Source: Chryseobacterium gilvum (GTDB lineage Bacteria; Bacteroidota; Bacteroidia; Flavobacteriales; Weeksellaceae). Taken from it: a stretch of 64,000 nt of DNA. Location: contig NZ_JAOTEN010000001.1 in assembly GCF_025628965.1 (NCBI RefSeq), positions 682,001 to 746,000 of the forward strand, read 5' to 3'. Of the stretch, positions 7,668-15,917 are shown piece by piece. The notes beneath the pieces were generated by a model. The model worked only from the letters and a program-made list of their open reading frames with translations. It was not told the origin of the DNA and ran no database searches. The position numbers and the translations under genes are program-made. Position 1 is the first letter of the stretch; every line of letters begins with the position of its first letter.

Positions 7668-9872
7668 TTAAATTCTGACGACTTTTGAAACGCCATTGAT
7701 ATCTTTCAGCTTTTTAAAAGTTTCATCAAGCTGGCCCCGGTTTTTAACTTCAAGATTGATATTTCCGATAAAAACCCCATTGTTGGATTCTATCGACATG
7801 CTTTTCATATCCATTCCCATTGCGCCGCTGATTACGGTAGTAATATCATTGATCATTCCCATTCTGTCGAGCCCTTCAATCTCAATTTTGATACGGTTTT
7901 TAAAGCTCTCTTCATTCACCCATTTTGCAGGGATTACCCGGTAATCGTATTGAGCTCTGAGATTAATCGCATTGGGACACGTATCGCTGTGTACTTTTAT
8001 TCCTTCAGAAATGGTAATAAAACCAAAAATCTTATCTCCGGGAATTACCGTGCAGCATTTTGCATAGCTGTAATTGAGTTTTTCTTCATCTTTCCCGAAA
8101 ACAATCATATCAAGGTTGATCTCTTTCGGCTCTTCGTAATGCTGGCTTTTATTGGATGATCTTTTGAATCTGGAAAGCAGATTATTAAATACATTTTTAC
8201 TTTCAACGTATTTTCTGATGCTGCTTGCATCCAGTTCATTCGTCTGGAACTTTAAAAATAATTCCTGAGAAGTTTTCAGATTAAAAAACTTTTGCAGCTT
8301 ATTGATTTCTTCATCATTAAAATTAAGTTTCGCATGCCGCAGCTTTCGTTGTAAAATTTCTTTTCCATCTTCAACAAGCTGGTTTTTCTGTGAATTTAAG
8401 TAGCCCTTAATTTTTGATTTCGCTTTCGACGTTACCACAAACTCGAGCCAGTCAGACTTAGGTTTTTGGTTTTGAGAAGAAAGAATGTCAATCTGATCTC
8501 CATTTTGAAGAACATAAGAAATCGGAACCAGTTTACCGTTTATTTTAGCGCCTAAACACTTCATTCCCAGATCAGAATGTACCGAAAAGGCAAAATCAAG
8601 AGCTGTAGCATTAGTGGGCAGAATTTTTATTTCTCCTTTTGGCGTAAAGACAAAAACTTCTTTTGAATATAAATTCAGTTTAATATTATCTAAAAGTTCG
8701 GAAGTGGTAAGATTTTGCTGCTGTTCCAGAACTTCTCTGATTTCTGTTACCCAATTTTCAAAATTCCTGTCATCGGAGGTTTGTTTGTACCCTTCTTTGT
8801 ATTTATAGTGGGCTGCAACGCCTTTTTCGGCAATATCATCCATCCTTTCGGAACGAATCTGTACCTCGATCCATTTTTTATCCGGCCCAAGTACGGTTAG
8901 ATGCAGGCTTTCATATCCTGTAGAACGTGGCTGTGTGATCCAGTCCCGCATTCGGGAAGGATTACTGTGATACACATCGGTTACAATCGAATAAATTTTC
9001 CAGGCCAGGAACTTTTCGTTTTTAGCATCCGATTTATAAATAATCCTGATGGCGTAATTGTCAAAAACTTCCTCAAAGGTAACGCCCTGCTTCAGCATTT
9101 TTCTGTAAATGGAAGAGATGGCTTTGGCGCGTCCTTTTATGGTGACATTCAGTCCTTCTTCGTGTAATCTTTCAGAAACTTCTTTCTTAAATTCATCAAT
9201 GTAGCGTTCCCGGTTTTCTTTGGCCAGTTCTAATTTTTCGGTAATTTCATTAAAAACTTCAGGACTGTTGTATTTCAGAGAAAGATCTTCCAGTTCGGAT
9301 TTAATATTATACAAACCTAAACGGTGCGCCATCGGAGCATAAATATATACGGTTTCTGAGGCGATTTTTTTCTGTTTATCGGGCGCCATGCTTTCAAGCG
9401 TCCTCATATTGTGAAGGCGGTCTGCGATTTTGATCAGGATAACCCGGAAATCTTCTGAAAGCGTGAGCAACAGTTTTCTGTAATTTTCAGACTGCACAGA
9501 GATATTCTGATGGTTCATGATCGATATCTTTGTCAATCCGTTTACAATTCCGGCTATTCTTTCCCCGAAAATCTTCTTCAGGTCTTCATAGGTATAATCC
9601 GAATCTTCAATAACATCATGAAGCAAGGCACATGCGATGGATGTCGCCCCCAAACCTATTTCCTTGGCCACAATCTTGGCTACAGCAATAGGATGATAGA
9701 TGTAGGGTTCCCCGGATTTTCTTCTCTGGTCTTTATGAGCATCCAGCGCGATATCAAATGCTTTTCGAATGAGTTTATTGTTTTCTTCATCCAAAGTCCT
9801 GTATGTATTAGAAATCAGGTCTTTATACCTCGCTAATATTTCTTTACTCTCTTGCTCTACATTATAACTCAT
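7668..9872 (-). CDS. rsh: Bifunctional RelA/SpoT (p)ppGpp synthase-hydrolase
   Basis: This is a full-length 734-residue Rsh enzyme. The N-terminal HD hydrolase domain keeps its HD pair (CALLHDVIED, residues 85-86) and RLHNMRT. The synthase domain follows with RDWITQPRSTGYESLH and the EVQIRSERMD strand. The TGS domain (VFVFTPKGEIKILP) and a C-terminal ACT domain (IEIEGLDRMGMINDI) complete it. Because both catalytic centres look intact, it should both make and degrade (p)ppGpp, as expected for the single long Rsh of most Bacteroidota. The nhaA gene follows at seven bases. An intergenic terminator for the gene behind it lies upstream of its start. Confidence 0.95.
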   Translation of the reverse strand: MSYNVEQESKEILARYKDLISNTYRTLDEENNKLIRKAFDIALDAHKDQRRKSGEPYIYHPIAVAKIVAKEIGLGATSIACALLHDVIEDSDYTYEDLKKIFGERIAGIVNGLTKISIMNHQNISVQSENYRKLLLTLSEDFRVILIKIADRLHNMRTLESMAPDKQKKIASETVYIYAPMAHRLGLYNIKSELEDLSLKYNSPEVFNEITEKLELAKENRERYIDEFKKEVSERLHEEGLNVTIKGRAKAISSIYRKMLKQGVTFEEVFDNYAIRIIYKSDAKNEKFLAWKIYSIVTDVYHSNPSRMRDWITQPRSTGYESLHLTVLGPDKKWIEVQIRSERMDDIAEKGVAAHYKYKEGYKQTSDDRNFENWVTEIREVLEQQQNLTTSELLDNIKLNLYSKEVFVFTPKGEIKILPTNATALDFAFSVHSDLGMKCLGAKINGKLVPISYVLQNGDQIDILSSQNQKPKSDWLEFVVTSKAKSKIKGYLNSQKNQLVEDGKEILQRKLRHAKLNFNDEEINKLQKFFNLKTSQELFLKFQTNELDASSIRKYVESKNVFNNLLSRFKRSSNKSQHYEEPKEINLDMIVFGKDEEKLNYSYAKCCTVIPGDKIFGFITISEGIKVHSDTCPNAINLRAQYDYRVIPAKWVNEESFKNRIKIEIEGLDRMGMINDITTVISGAMGMDMKSMSIESNNGVFIGNINLEVKNRGQLDETFKKLKDINGVSKVVRI

Positions 9873-9940
9873 TTGTGGAAAAGGCTTTATTTTACACGAA
9901 AATACGAAAAATTATAGGATTTATCAATGTTTATAAAGCG

Positions 9941-9968
9941 AAAAATCCGCAGGGATAGCTGCGGATTT
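9941..9968 (-). terminator. Terminator of the 120-residue protein gene
   Basis: Perfect 10-base stem (9943-9952 with 9959-9968), six-base loop. Read on the minus strand it is followed by a T run, and it lies 20 bases behind the stop at 9989. Confidence 0.8.
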
Positions 9969-9988
9969 CAGTTAATAGTTTTATTTAA

Positions 9989-10351
9989 TTAAAATTTCAC
10001 CTCAGAATCTATTCCGCTGTGTTGAAGTTTTCTTTTCACATCCGGACTGGTGTGAATTTCTGCCTTGCTTCTGGCGTCGATAAATTTTTTCAGATTTGTG
10101 TAAGAAGCCTCATTGATCGTCATATTTTCAAACAGATATGTTTTTAAAACAAAATTATCCGCAAAAGTAGCTTGTGCCGTTTCAGAATGGTTATTGCTCT
10201 TGATTTCCACACTTGCCCAATAAGAAGAATGATGATCATCGTTGAGATACACGATATAATCTGAATCTCCAAAACCTGAATTTTCAAGATCAGACTCAAG
10301 TTTTTTATAATCACTGTGACGCTCAAATAATCCTGCTAAAATGCTTGACAT
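9989..10351 (-). CDS. Hypothetical 120-residue cytoplasmic protein
   Basis: I do not recognise this protein. It has no signal peptide or membrane helix. The N-terminal half (LFERHSDYKKLESDLENSG, then DSDYIVYLND) recalls the helix-strand start of small stress proteins that begin with a YflT-like ferredoxin fold, but the match is too loose to name. The C-terminal 25 residues are charged and may be disordered. It has its own strong terminator, and roughly 190 bases of AT-rich DNA precede it, so it is probably a single-gene unit. Confidence 0.65.
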   Translation of the reverse strand: MSSILAGLFERHSDYKKLESDLENSGFGDSDYIVYLNDDHHSSYWASVEIKSNNHSETAQATFADNFVLKTYLFENMTINEASYTNLKKFIDARSKAEIHTSPDVKRKLQHSGIDSEVKF

Positions 10352-10543
10352 AATATTTTGTTTTGGTATCTAAAGATACTCATATTTTTAAAAATATTGA
10401 TAATAATTTAAAATATTTTACAATTTCTTATTTTATCTATAAAAAATTAGTAGAAATTAAGAAATTATCTATTTTAAATAAAGCCATTATTATTTAAGAA
10501 ATCTTTCTAATAATCTACGTGAATAGAAATTATTAAAGGATAA

Positions 10544-11470
10544 TTAATTGATTTTTCCCCATTTTTGATTATTCATGATGGTGTCAATTTTTTCATAAAA
10601 TTTTGTAAGACTTAAAGTTCCTTTTTCTCCGTAATCATATATTTTTGTTGTTTTTCCATTGTCAAAAATAATTTCGGTTTCAATAGAAGAACAGTCTTGA
10701 CAATCAATACTGTATATTACTTTTAGACTACTGAAATTAATTTCATTTAGATATTTAGATAGATTTTTAAAACTTAAATTATACCTTCCCAAATATTTTC
10801 CTTTTAAATTTTTATAATAATAGGAGTGAAGAATAGTTGAGTCCTTTTTTAATGTTAAACTGTAGATTCTTCCCGGTGCATAACCGCCATTTTTATTAAA
10901 AACTATTTTTTCAATATGATGATTTTTGGTAGATGTGAATTCTGTCAATTGGTTGTTTTTAATCATTAACGTATCATATCGTAACATATCATTTCTATCA
11001 TTAATATGTTTTTTGAAACTTAATAATTTAATCAAATCTCGATTTTTGTGACGTAATATTTTGGCAGAAATGATATCATAAATTTTTTGCTTTCCGGGAT
11101 TTAAAATTTGATAACCTCTTTTGCTGCTCAATATCAAAAGAGTATTTTTGTGATCATCTTCAATAAAAATTTTCACAATATTATCCTCATTTTTAGATTT
11201 TGAATAGCTGAGATTTACTAAATAATCTTTCTTGCTGTCATTATTGAAATCCGCCTCATAAATAGGCTTAAAATTCTCCTTATATACGATTTCTCTAAAA
11301 CTTTTTATTGAATCAATATAATCATACCCGTAAGAGAAATCTGTTTTTAATTCTAAGTCTTTATATTCGTCATGTGAATGAATGATTTTTAAAATTTCCT
11401 TTTCATTAAGGTTTTTTTTCTCACAAGACAGCAGGAGAATAATTCCGATCAAAAGAATAATAAATTTCAT
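10544..11470 (-). CDS. Lipoprotein of unknown function
   Basis: This 308-residue protein starts with a short signal and lipobox (IILLLSCEKK), so it should be a lipoprotein. The segment YEADFNNDSKKDYLVNLSYS has the look of an FG-GAP/VCBS-type Asp/Asn-rich calcium loop, and a second half (SLKVIYSIDCQDCSSIETEIIF) has a CxxC pair that might be redox-active or structural. No known family is assigned. Base composition appears more AT-rich than neighbouring acs, consistent with an accessory gene. It ends 66 bases from the acs stop; both genes run on the minus strand. Confidence 0.7.
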   Translation of the reverse strand: MKFIILLIGIILLLSCEKKNLNEKEILKIIHSHDEYKDLELKTDFSYGYDYIDSIKSFREIVYKENFKPIYEADFNNDSKKDYLVNLSYSKSKNEDNIVKIFIEDDHKNTLLILSSKRGYQILNPGKQKIYDIISAKILRHKNRDLIKLLSFKKHINDRNDMLRYDTLMIKNNQLTEFTSTKNHHIEKIVFNKNGGYAPGRIYSLTLKKDSTILHSYYYKNLKGKYLGRYNLSFKNLSKYLNEINFSSLKVIYSIDCQDCSSIETEIIFDNGKTTKIYDYGEKGTLSLTKFYEKIDTIMNNQKWGKIN

Positions 11471-11536
11471 TTGTAAGTTTTAATTGGTAAAAGGGCTGTT
11501 TAAAAATTAATCAGGCTCTAAATTATTCAAATTAAT

Positions 11537-13444
11537 CTAAATTCTTTCAATCTTAATTTCCTCAACAATTTCAGGATTCAAAAGGGTAGAGATGTCACCA
11601 AAATTACTGAGATCTCCTTCGGCAATTTTTCTTAAAATCCTACGCATGATTTTTCCTGACCGCGTTTTTGGCAGCCCGGAAACAAACTGAATTTTATCTA
11701 ATTTTGCAATAGGTCCGATCTGGTCCGAAATCAGCTGATTAATTTCCTTTTTCAGATTTTCTTTCTGGCGGCTTTCTCCGCTTTCTTTTAAAATCACAAA
11801 ACCGTAAAGCGCGCTCCCTTTAATATCATGCGGAAAACCTACAATCGCAGATTCTGCTACAGCAGGATGTTCATTAATGCTGTCTTCAATAGGCGCGGTT
11901 CCTAAATTGTGCCCCGAAACGATCACGACATCATCCACTCTTCCGGTAATTCTGTAATAGCCAACTTCATCTCTCAGAGCACCGTCTCCAGTGAAATATT
12001 TTCCCGGAAAAGCAGTAAAATAGGTCTCTTTATAACGTTGATGATCTCCCCAAATGGTTCTTGCAATTCCCGGCCACGGAAACCTGATGCATAAATTTCC
12101 GGTAACCTGGTTTCCGGTGATTTCGTTGCGTTTGTCATCCATTAACACGGGCTGAACTCCCGGTAAAGGAAGTGTCGCATATGTAGGTTTTGTTGGGGTG
12201 ACAAATGGGATCGGTGAGATCATAATTCCTCCGGTTTCCGTTTGCCACCATGTATCGACAATCGGGCATTTCTTTCTTCCGACATGATCATTAAACCAAT
12301 GCCAAGCTTCATCATTAATGGGTTCTCCCACAGATCCTATGACTCGCAAAGAGCTTAAATCATGCTTATCAACCCAATCTGCACTTTCTTTTGCTAAAGA
12401 ACGGATCGCAGTAGGAGCGGTATAGAATTGTGTAACTTTATGCTTTTCAATAATTTCCCAGAATCGGTCTGGCTCAGGATAAGTGGGTATTCCTTCAAAA
12501 ATAACAGTGGTAGCTCCGTTGATAAGCGGCCCGTAAAGAATGTAGGAATGTCCCGTAATCCAGCCGATATCTGCGGTACACCAATACACATCGTTTTCCT
12601 GATAGTTAAAAACGTTCTTAAAGGTGTAACCTGTATACACCATATAGCCTGCACAGGTATGCAGCATGCCTTTCGGCTTTCCGGTTGATCCTGAAGTGTA
12701 CAATATAAATAAAGGATCTTCGGCATCCATAATTTGAGTGACAAAATCGGCAGAAGTTTTTTCAAATAAGCCTTCCATCCAAAAATCCCGTCCTTCCTGC
12801 ATATTTACTTTATTATCAGTTCTTTTAACCACTAAAACATGTTCAACGGTTTGGCATTGTTCCAATGCTTCATCAATAATACTTTTCAGATCTAAGATCT
12901 TACTTCCTCTGTAACTTCCGTCTGAAGTGATCATCATTTTCGCACCGCAGTCGTTTACTCTTGATGCGACTGCCGCCGCTGAAAATCCGGCAAAAATAAC
13001 AGAATGTACCGCTCCTAATTTTGCACAGGCCAACATCACAACTGCCAGTTCCGGAATCATCGGAAGATAAATGCATACTCTGTCTCCTTTTTTGATTCCC
13101 ATTTCTTTCAGTACATTGGCTGTTTTATTTACTCTCCTGTAAAGCTCGCTGTACGAAATATGCTGTGACTTTTCCTGAGGATCATTAGGTTCCCAGATGA
13201 TGGCTGTTTTTTCTCCGCGTATGGAAAGATGTCTGTCTAGGCAATTTTTGGTAATATTCAGCTTCGCATTTTTGAACCATGTGATTTTTGCCTTGTCCAT
13301 ATCATATTTTACCACCTTATTCCATCTTTGATACCACACGAAATTTTTATCGGCAATGCCATCCCAGAATTTTTTGGGATTTTTAATTGATTTTTTATAT
13401 TGTTCGTAGTAGTGGGGCAGGTCTTCTATGATGTAATTTCTCAT
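11537..13444 (-). CDS. acs: Acetyl-CoA synthetase (acetate-CoA ligase)
   Basis: Acs activates acetate to acetyl-CoA through acetyl-AMP. The 635-residue length is normal. Core motifs of the adenylate-forming family are present in order: LYTSGSTGKPKGML (phosphate loop), DTWWQTETGG, GRVDDVVIVSGHNLGTAP (hinge region) and KTRSGKIMRRIL, whose Lys is catalytic and is reversibly acetylated in well-studied Acs enzymes. The start at 13444 gives MRNYIIEDLPHYY. It is transcribed away from pyrB, sharing the roughly 280-base region between them. It lets the cell grow on or recycle acetate. Confidence 0.95.
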   Translation of the reverse strand: MRNYIIEDLPHYYEQYKKSIKNPKKFWDGIADKNFVWYQRWNKVVKYDMDKAKITWFKNAKLNITKNCLDRHLSIRGEKTAIIWEPNDPQEKSQHISYSELYRRVNKTANVLKEMGIKKGDRVCIYLPMIPELAVVMLACAKLGAVHSVIFAGFSAAAVASRVNDCGAKMMITSDGSYRGSKILDLKSIIDEALEQCQTVEHVLVVKRTDNKVNMQEGRDFWMEGLFEKTSADFVTQIMDAEDPLFILYTSGSTGKPKGMLHTCAGYMVYTGYTFKNVFNYQENDVYWCTADIGWITGHSYILYGPLINGATTVIFEGIPTYPEPDRFWEIIEKHKVTQFYTAPTAIRSLAKESADWVDKHDLSSLRVIGSVGEPINDEAWHWFNDHVGRKKCPIVDTWWQTETGGIMISPIPFVTPTKPTYATLPLPGVQPVLMDDKRNEITGNQVTGNLCIRFPWPGIARTIWGDHQRYKETYFTAFPGKYFTGDGALRDEVGYYRITGRVDDVVIVSGHNLGTAPIEDSINEHPAVAESAIVGFPHDIKGSALYGFVILKESGESRQKENLKKEINQLISDQIGPIAKLDKIQFVSGLPKTRSGKIMRRILRKIAEGDLSNFGDISTLLNPEIVEEIKIERI

Positions 13445-13567
13445 ACTTTTGGTCTGAAATTAAATTATAATGAATTAGCAGCAATCAAATATTATTCTGT
13501 ATTCTAAAATATTAAGAAAATATGAGAATGAAGTATAAATTAAAGTTTTTATTTTTTGAAATTAGAT

Positions 13568-13598
13568 TTTGTCATGTCGGCGGTTTGTCATATCTTTG
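13568..13598 (+). promoter_or_regulatory. Promoter of the pyrB leader
   Basis: TTTG at 13568-13571, 19 bases, then TATCTTTG at 13591-13598: a full match to the Bacteroidota consensus. The start point should fall about 4-7 bases after the second box, that is at or just before the leader ATG at 13605, so the leader mRNA would be nearly leaderless. Confidence 0.75.
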
Positions 13599-13604
13599 CG
13601 CCTA

Positions 13605-13679
13605 ATGAATAAAACAGTATTTATATCATTAGAATTTCCGGGCTATAACGATGCCCTTTACGATATTTATTATTATTAA
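13605..13679 (+). CDS. pyrB leader peptide (24 codons)
   Basis: A 24-codon frame starts right behind the promoter: it opens MNKTVFISLEFPG and ends in the three tyrosine codons YYY before TAA at 13677-13679. The stop codon sits on the first bases of the terminator stem, so a ribosome that reaches the end would block the hairpin. The last third is very rich in U (UUUACGAUAUUUAUUAUUAUUAA region). Both features parallel the PyrL leader of E. coli pyrBI, where RNA polymerase pauses at U-rich stretches when UTP is low. The frame is too short for normal gene finders. That it is translated is inference. Confidence 0.65.
   Translation: MNKTVFISLEFPGYNDALYDIYYY
13640..13656 (+). promoter_or_regulatory. 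Possible pause hairpin in pyrB leader
   Basis: GGGC (13640-13643) can pair with GCCC (13653-13656) over a nine-base loop, directly before the U-rich stretch. In E. coli pyrBI a hairpin before U-rich RNA strengthens polymerase pausing. The stem here is short. Confidence 0.45.
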
Positions 13680-13706
13680 GCGAAGATTTGTCTTCGCTTT
13701 TTTTTT
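13678..13706 (+). terminator. Attenuator terminator upstream of pyrB
   Basis: Nine-base perfect stem (13678-13686 with 13691-13699), loop TTTG, then nine T residues (13698-13706). It ends 18 bases before the pyrB start, so it cannot be the terminator of another gene (acs runs the other way). It therefore acts as an intrinsic attenuator for pyrB-carA-carB. Confidence 0.88.
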
Positions 13707-13724
13707 GTGAAAAATTAGGATCAT

Positions 13725-14615
13725 ATGTTTACGATTACAGAGCTTAGCAACGAAAGAATCAATAGTATAATTACAGAAGCCCTTGCTTTTGCTGACGGAA
13801 AAACGGCCAGAATTAATGGTGAAGTTTTCTGTGCCAATCTTTTTTTTGAAGACAGCACGAGAACAAAGACGAGCTTTGATATTGCAGAGAGAAAATTAGG
13901 TTTGCAGGTTGTTCCTTTCGATGCTTCTCACAGCTCGGTAAATAAAGGTGAAAGTTTATACGACACGGTAAAAACAATTGAAAGTTTAGGGGTAAATCTC
14001 GTGGTAATCAGAGATAAAAAAGACAGGTATTTTGATGATTTAAAAAATATTAATATTCCGATCATTAACGGGGGAGACGGAACTGGAAATCACCCGTCAC
14101 AATGTATGCTCGATTTAATGACCATTTATCAGGAGTTCGGAAAATTCGAAGGGTTGAAAGTAGGGATTGTGGGCGATGTGAAACACAGTCGCGTTGCCAA
14201 TTCCAATGCAGAAGCTTTAAAAAGATTAGGTGCTAAAGTCTATTTCTCAGGTCCGGAACAATGGTTTGACGAAGGAACTGTCATCAATGAAACTTATCTC
14301 TCTGTGGATGAATTAATAAAAGAGGTTGATGTACTAATGCTATTGAGAATCCAGCACGAGAGACACGATTCCCAAATGAGTTTTTCGGCTTCAGAGTACC
14401 ACAGGAAATACGGTTTAACGAAAGAGAGAGAAAAAATGATGAAAAAAGAGGCAATTATTATGCATCCTGCCCCGATCAACAGAGGCGTTGAAATCGATAC
14501 AGATTTGGTTGAATGTGAACGCTCAAGAATTTTCAAACAAATGCAGAACGGTGTTTTTGCAAGAATGGCAATTCTTAAAAACGCTTTGGAAGAAAAAGGA
14601 TTTACTTTTAAATAA
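13725..14615 (+). CDS. pyrB: Aspartate carbamoyltransferase catalytic chain
   Basis: PyrB joins carbamoyl phosphate and aspartate, the first committed step of pyrimidine synthesis. The 296-residue protein has the carbamoyl-phosphate motif [12 protein letters not shown] (STRT), [12 protein letters not shown], and RIQHERHD for the aspartate side, then the [11 protein letters not shown] block. No pyrI regulatory-chain gene follows, so the enzyme is of the smaller type without the E. coli regulatory subunit. It is the first gene behind the attenuator and heads pyrB-carA-carB, the carbamoyl-phosphate synthase genes that supply its substrate. Confidence 0.95.
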   Translation: MFTITELSNERINSIITEALAFADGKTARINGEVFCANLFFEDSTRTKTSFDIAERKLGLQVVPFDASHSSVNKGESLYDTVKTIESLGVNLVVIRDKKDRYFDDLKNINIPIINGGDGTGNHPSQCMLDLMTIYQEFGKFEGLKVGIVGDVKHSRVANSNAEALKRLGAKVYFSGPEQWFDEGTVINETYLSVDELIKEVDVLMLLRIQHERHDSQMSFSASEYHRKYGLTKEREKMMKKEAIIMHPAPINRGVEIDTDLVECERSRIFKQMQNGVFARMAILKNALEEKGFTFK

Positions 14616-14668
14616 ATTGGTAAAACTTACAGAATACAAAAATAAGTAGAAATAGATAAAAAGTTAAA

Positions 14669-15754
14669 ATGAAGAAAAAATTAATACTGGAGTCTGGTGA
14701 AGTGTTTCATGGAGAAGGTTTCGGGTCAGAATGGGAAACTGCAGGGGAAGTGGTTTTCAATACCGGAATGACTGGATATCAGGAACTGATCTCCGATCCG
14801 TCATACTGCGGTCAGATTGTTTGTATGACTTATCCGCTGATCGGTAATTATGGAATTAACAGAGATGATTATGAAAGTATCGAGCCTGCCATCAAAGGGC
14901 TTATTGTAAAGGAAGTTTGCGACCTGCCTTCTAATTTCCGTACTCAGATTACTTTAGACGAATTATTTAAAAAGAAAAACCTTTCAGGAATTTCAGGAAT
15001 CGATACCAGAAGACTGACAAGAATTCTTCGTAATTCCGGAGTAGTGAAGGGTAAAATCGTCAATGGTGATATAGATGAAAATTCAATTGTTGAAGAATTA
15101 AAATCAACCACTTTCCCTACCAATCAGGTAGAGCAGGTTTCTACAAAAACATCTTATGCAAATCCTGGAAGAGGTTTTAAGGTAGTGCTTGTAGATTTTG
15201 GTTCTAAACTTGGGATTATCAGAGAATTATCACAAAGAAACTGCGACATTATTGTCGTTTCACAAGATACCACGGCGGAAGAAATTTTATTAATGGATCC
15301 GGACGGAATTATGTTGTCAAATGGTCCTGGAGATCCGGAAGATAACCCAAAAGCGTTGGAGATGATCCGTGGATTATTAGGTAAAGTTCCGATCTTCGGA
15401 ATCTGTCTCGGACATCAACTCATCGGTTTGGCTTGCGGAGCGAAAACCTTCAAGTTGAAATTCGGACACAGAGGAGGAAACCACCCGGTTTTAGATATAG
15501 AAAAAAATAAAGTGGCGATCACATCCCAAAATCATGGGTATGCTGTAGATCAGGAAAGTTTGAAAGGAACAGATTTAATCGAAACGCATATCGCATTGAA
15601 CGACAGAACAAACGAAGGGCTGAAGCACAAAATTCATCCTTGTTTCTCTGTACAGTATCACCCGGAAGCTAGTCCGGGTCCGGAAGATGCGAATTATTTA
15701 TTTGATGATTTCATCTATTTAATGGAGGATTTTAAAAATAAGAAGAATCAATAA
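14669..15754 (+). CDS. carA: Carbamoyl-phosphate synthase small subunit
   Basis: CarA hydrolyses glutamine and passes ammonia to CarB. The 361-residue protein has the small-subunit N-terminal domain (EVVFNTGMTGYQELISDPSY) and the C-terminal class I amidotransferase domain with the nucleophilic cysteine in GICLGHQLIG and the His/Glu partners in QYHPEASPGP. It follows pyrB by about 50 bases and no terminator lies between, so it probably shares the attenuated transcript. Product feeds both pyrimidine and arginine synthesis. Confidence 0.95.
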   Translation: MKKKLILESGEVFHGEGFGSEWETAGEVVFNTGMTGYQELISDPSYCGQIVCMTYPLIGNYGINRDDYESIEPAIKGLIVKEVCDLPSNFRTQITLDELFKKKNLSGISGIDTRRLTRILRNSGVVKGKIVNGDIDENSIVEELKSTTFPTNQVEQVSTKTSYANPGRGFKVVLVDFGSKLGIIRELSQRNCDIIVVSQDTTAEEILLMDPDGIMLSNGPGDPEDNPKALEMIRGLLGKVPIFGICLGHQLIGLACGAKTFKLKFGHRGGNHPVLDIEKNKVAITSQNHGYAVDQESLKGTDLIETHIALNDRTNEGLKHKIHPCFSVQYHPEASPGPEDANYLFDDFIYLMEDFKNKKNQ

Positions 15755-15763
15755 AACGATTAG

Positions 15764-15835
15764 TTTGTCATTCGGAATGAAACGAAGCGTAATGAAAAAT
15801 CTCCAAAAAAGTTTAGATTCCTACGGAATGACAAT
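15764..15835. repeat. Palindromic intergenic repeat between carA and carB
   Basis: The outer ends TTGTCATTCGG (15765-15775) and CGGAATGACAA (15824-15834) are inverted repeats with one mismatch, and the interior contains AATGAAACGAAGCG. This resembles a dispersed intergenic repeat, of the kind often seen in Flavobacteriia with a GTCATTC core. A second, weaker inverted repeat (ATGCTAAAAAG against CTTCTAGCAT) follows at about 15868-15900. I cannot test copy number from this window. Confidence 0.55.
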
Positions 15836-15917
15836 GTGTGAGAAAATTAAGTCAAAATAAAAATACAATGCTAAAAAGTCTAATATCTAGCTTCTAGCAT
15901 CTCATCTAAATTAAAAA

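Noticed and set aside
12394..12765. 123-codon minus-strand open frame
   Set aside because: It lies wholly inside acs in another frame, with no family signature and no start context.
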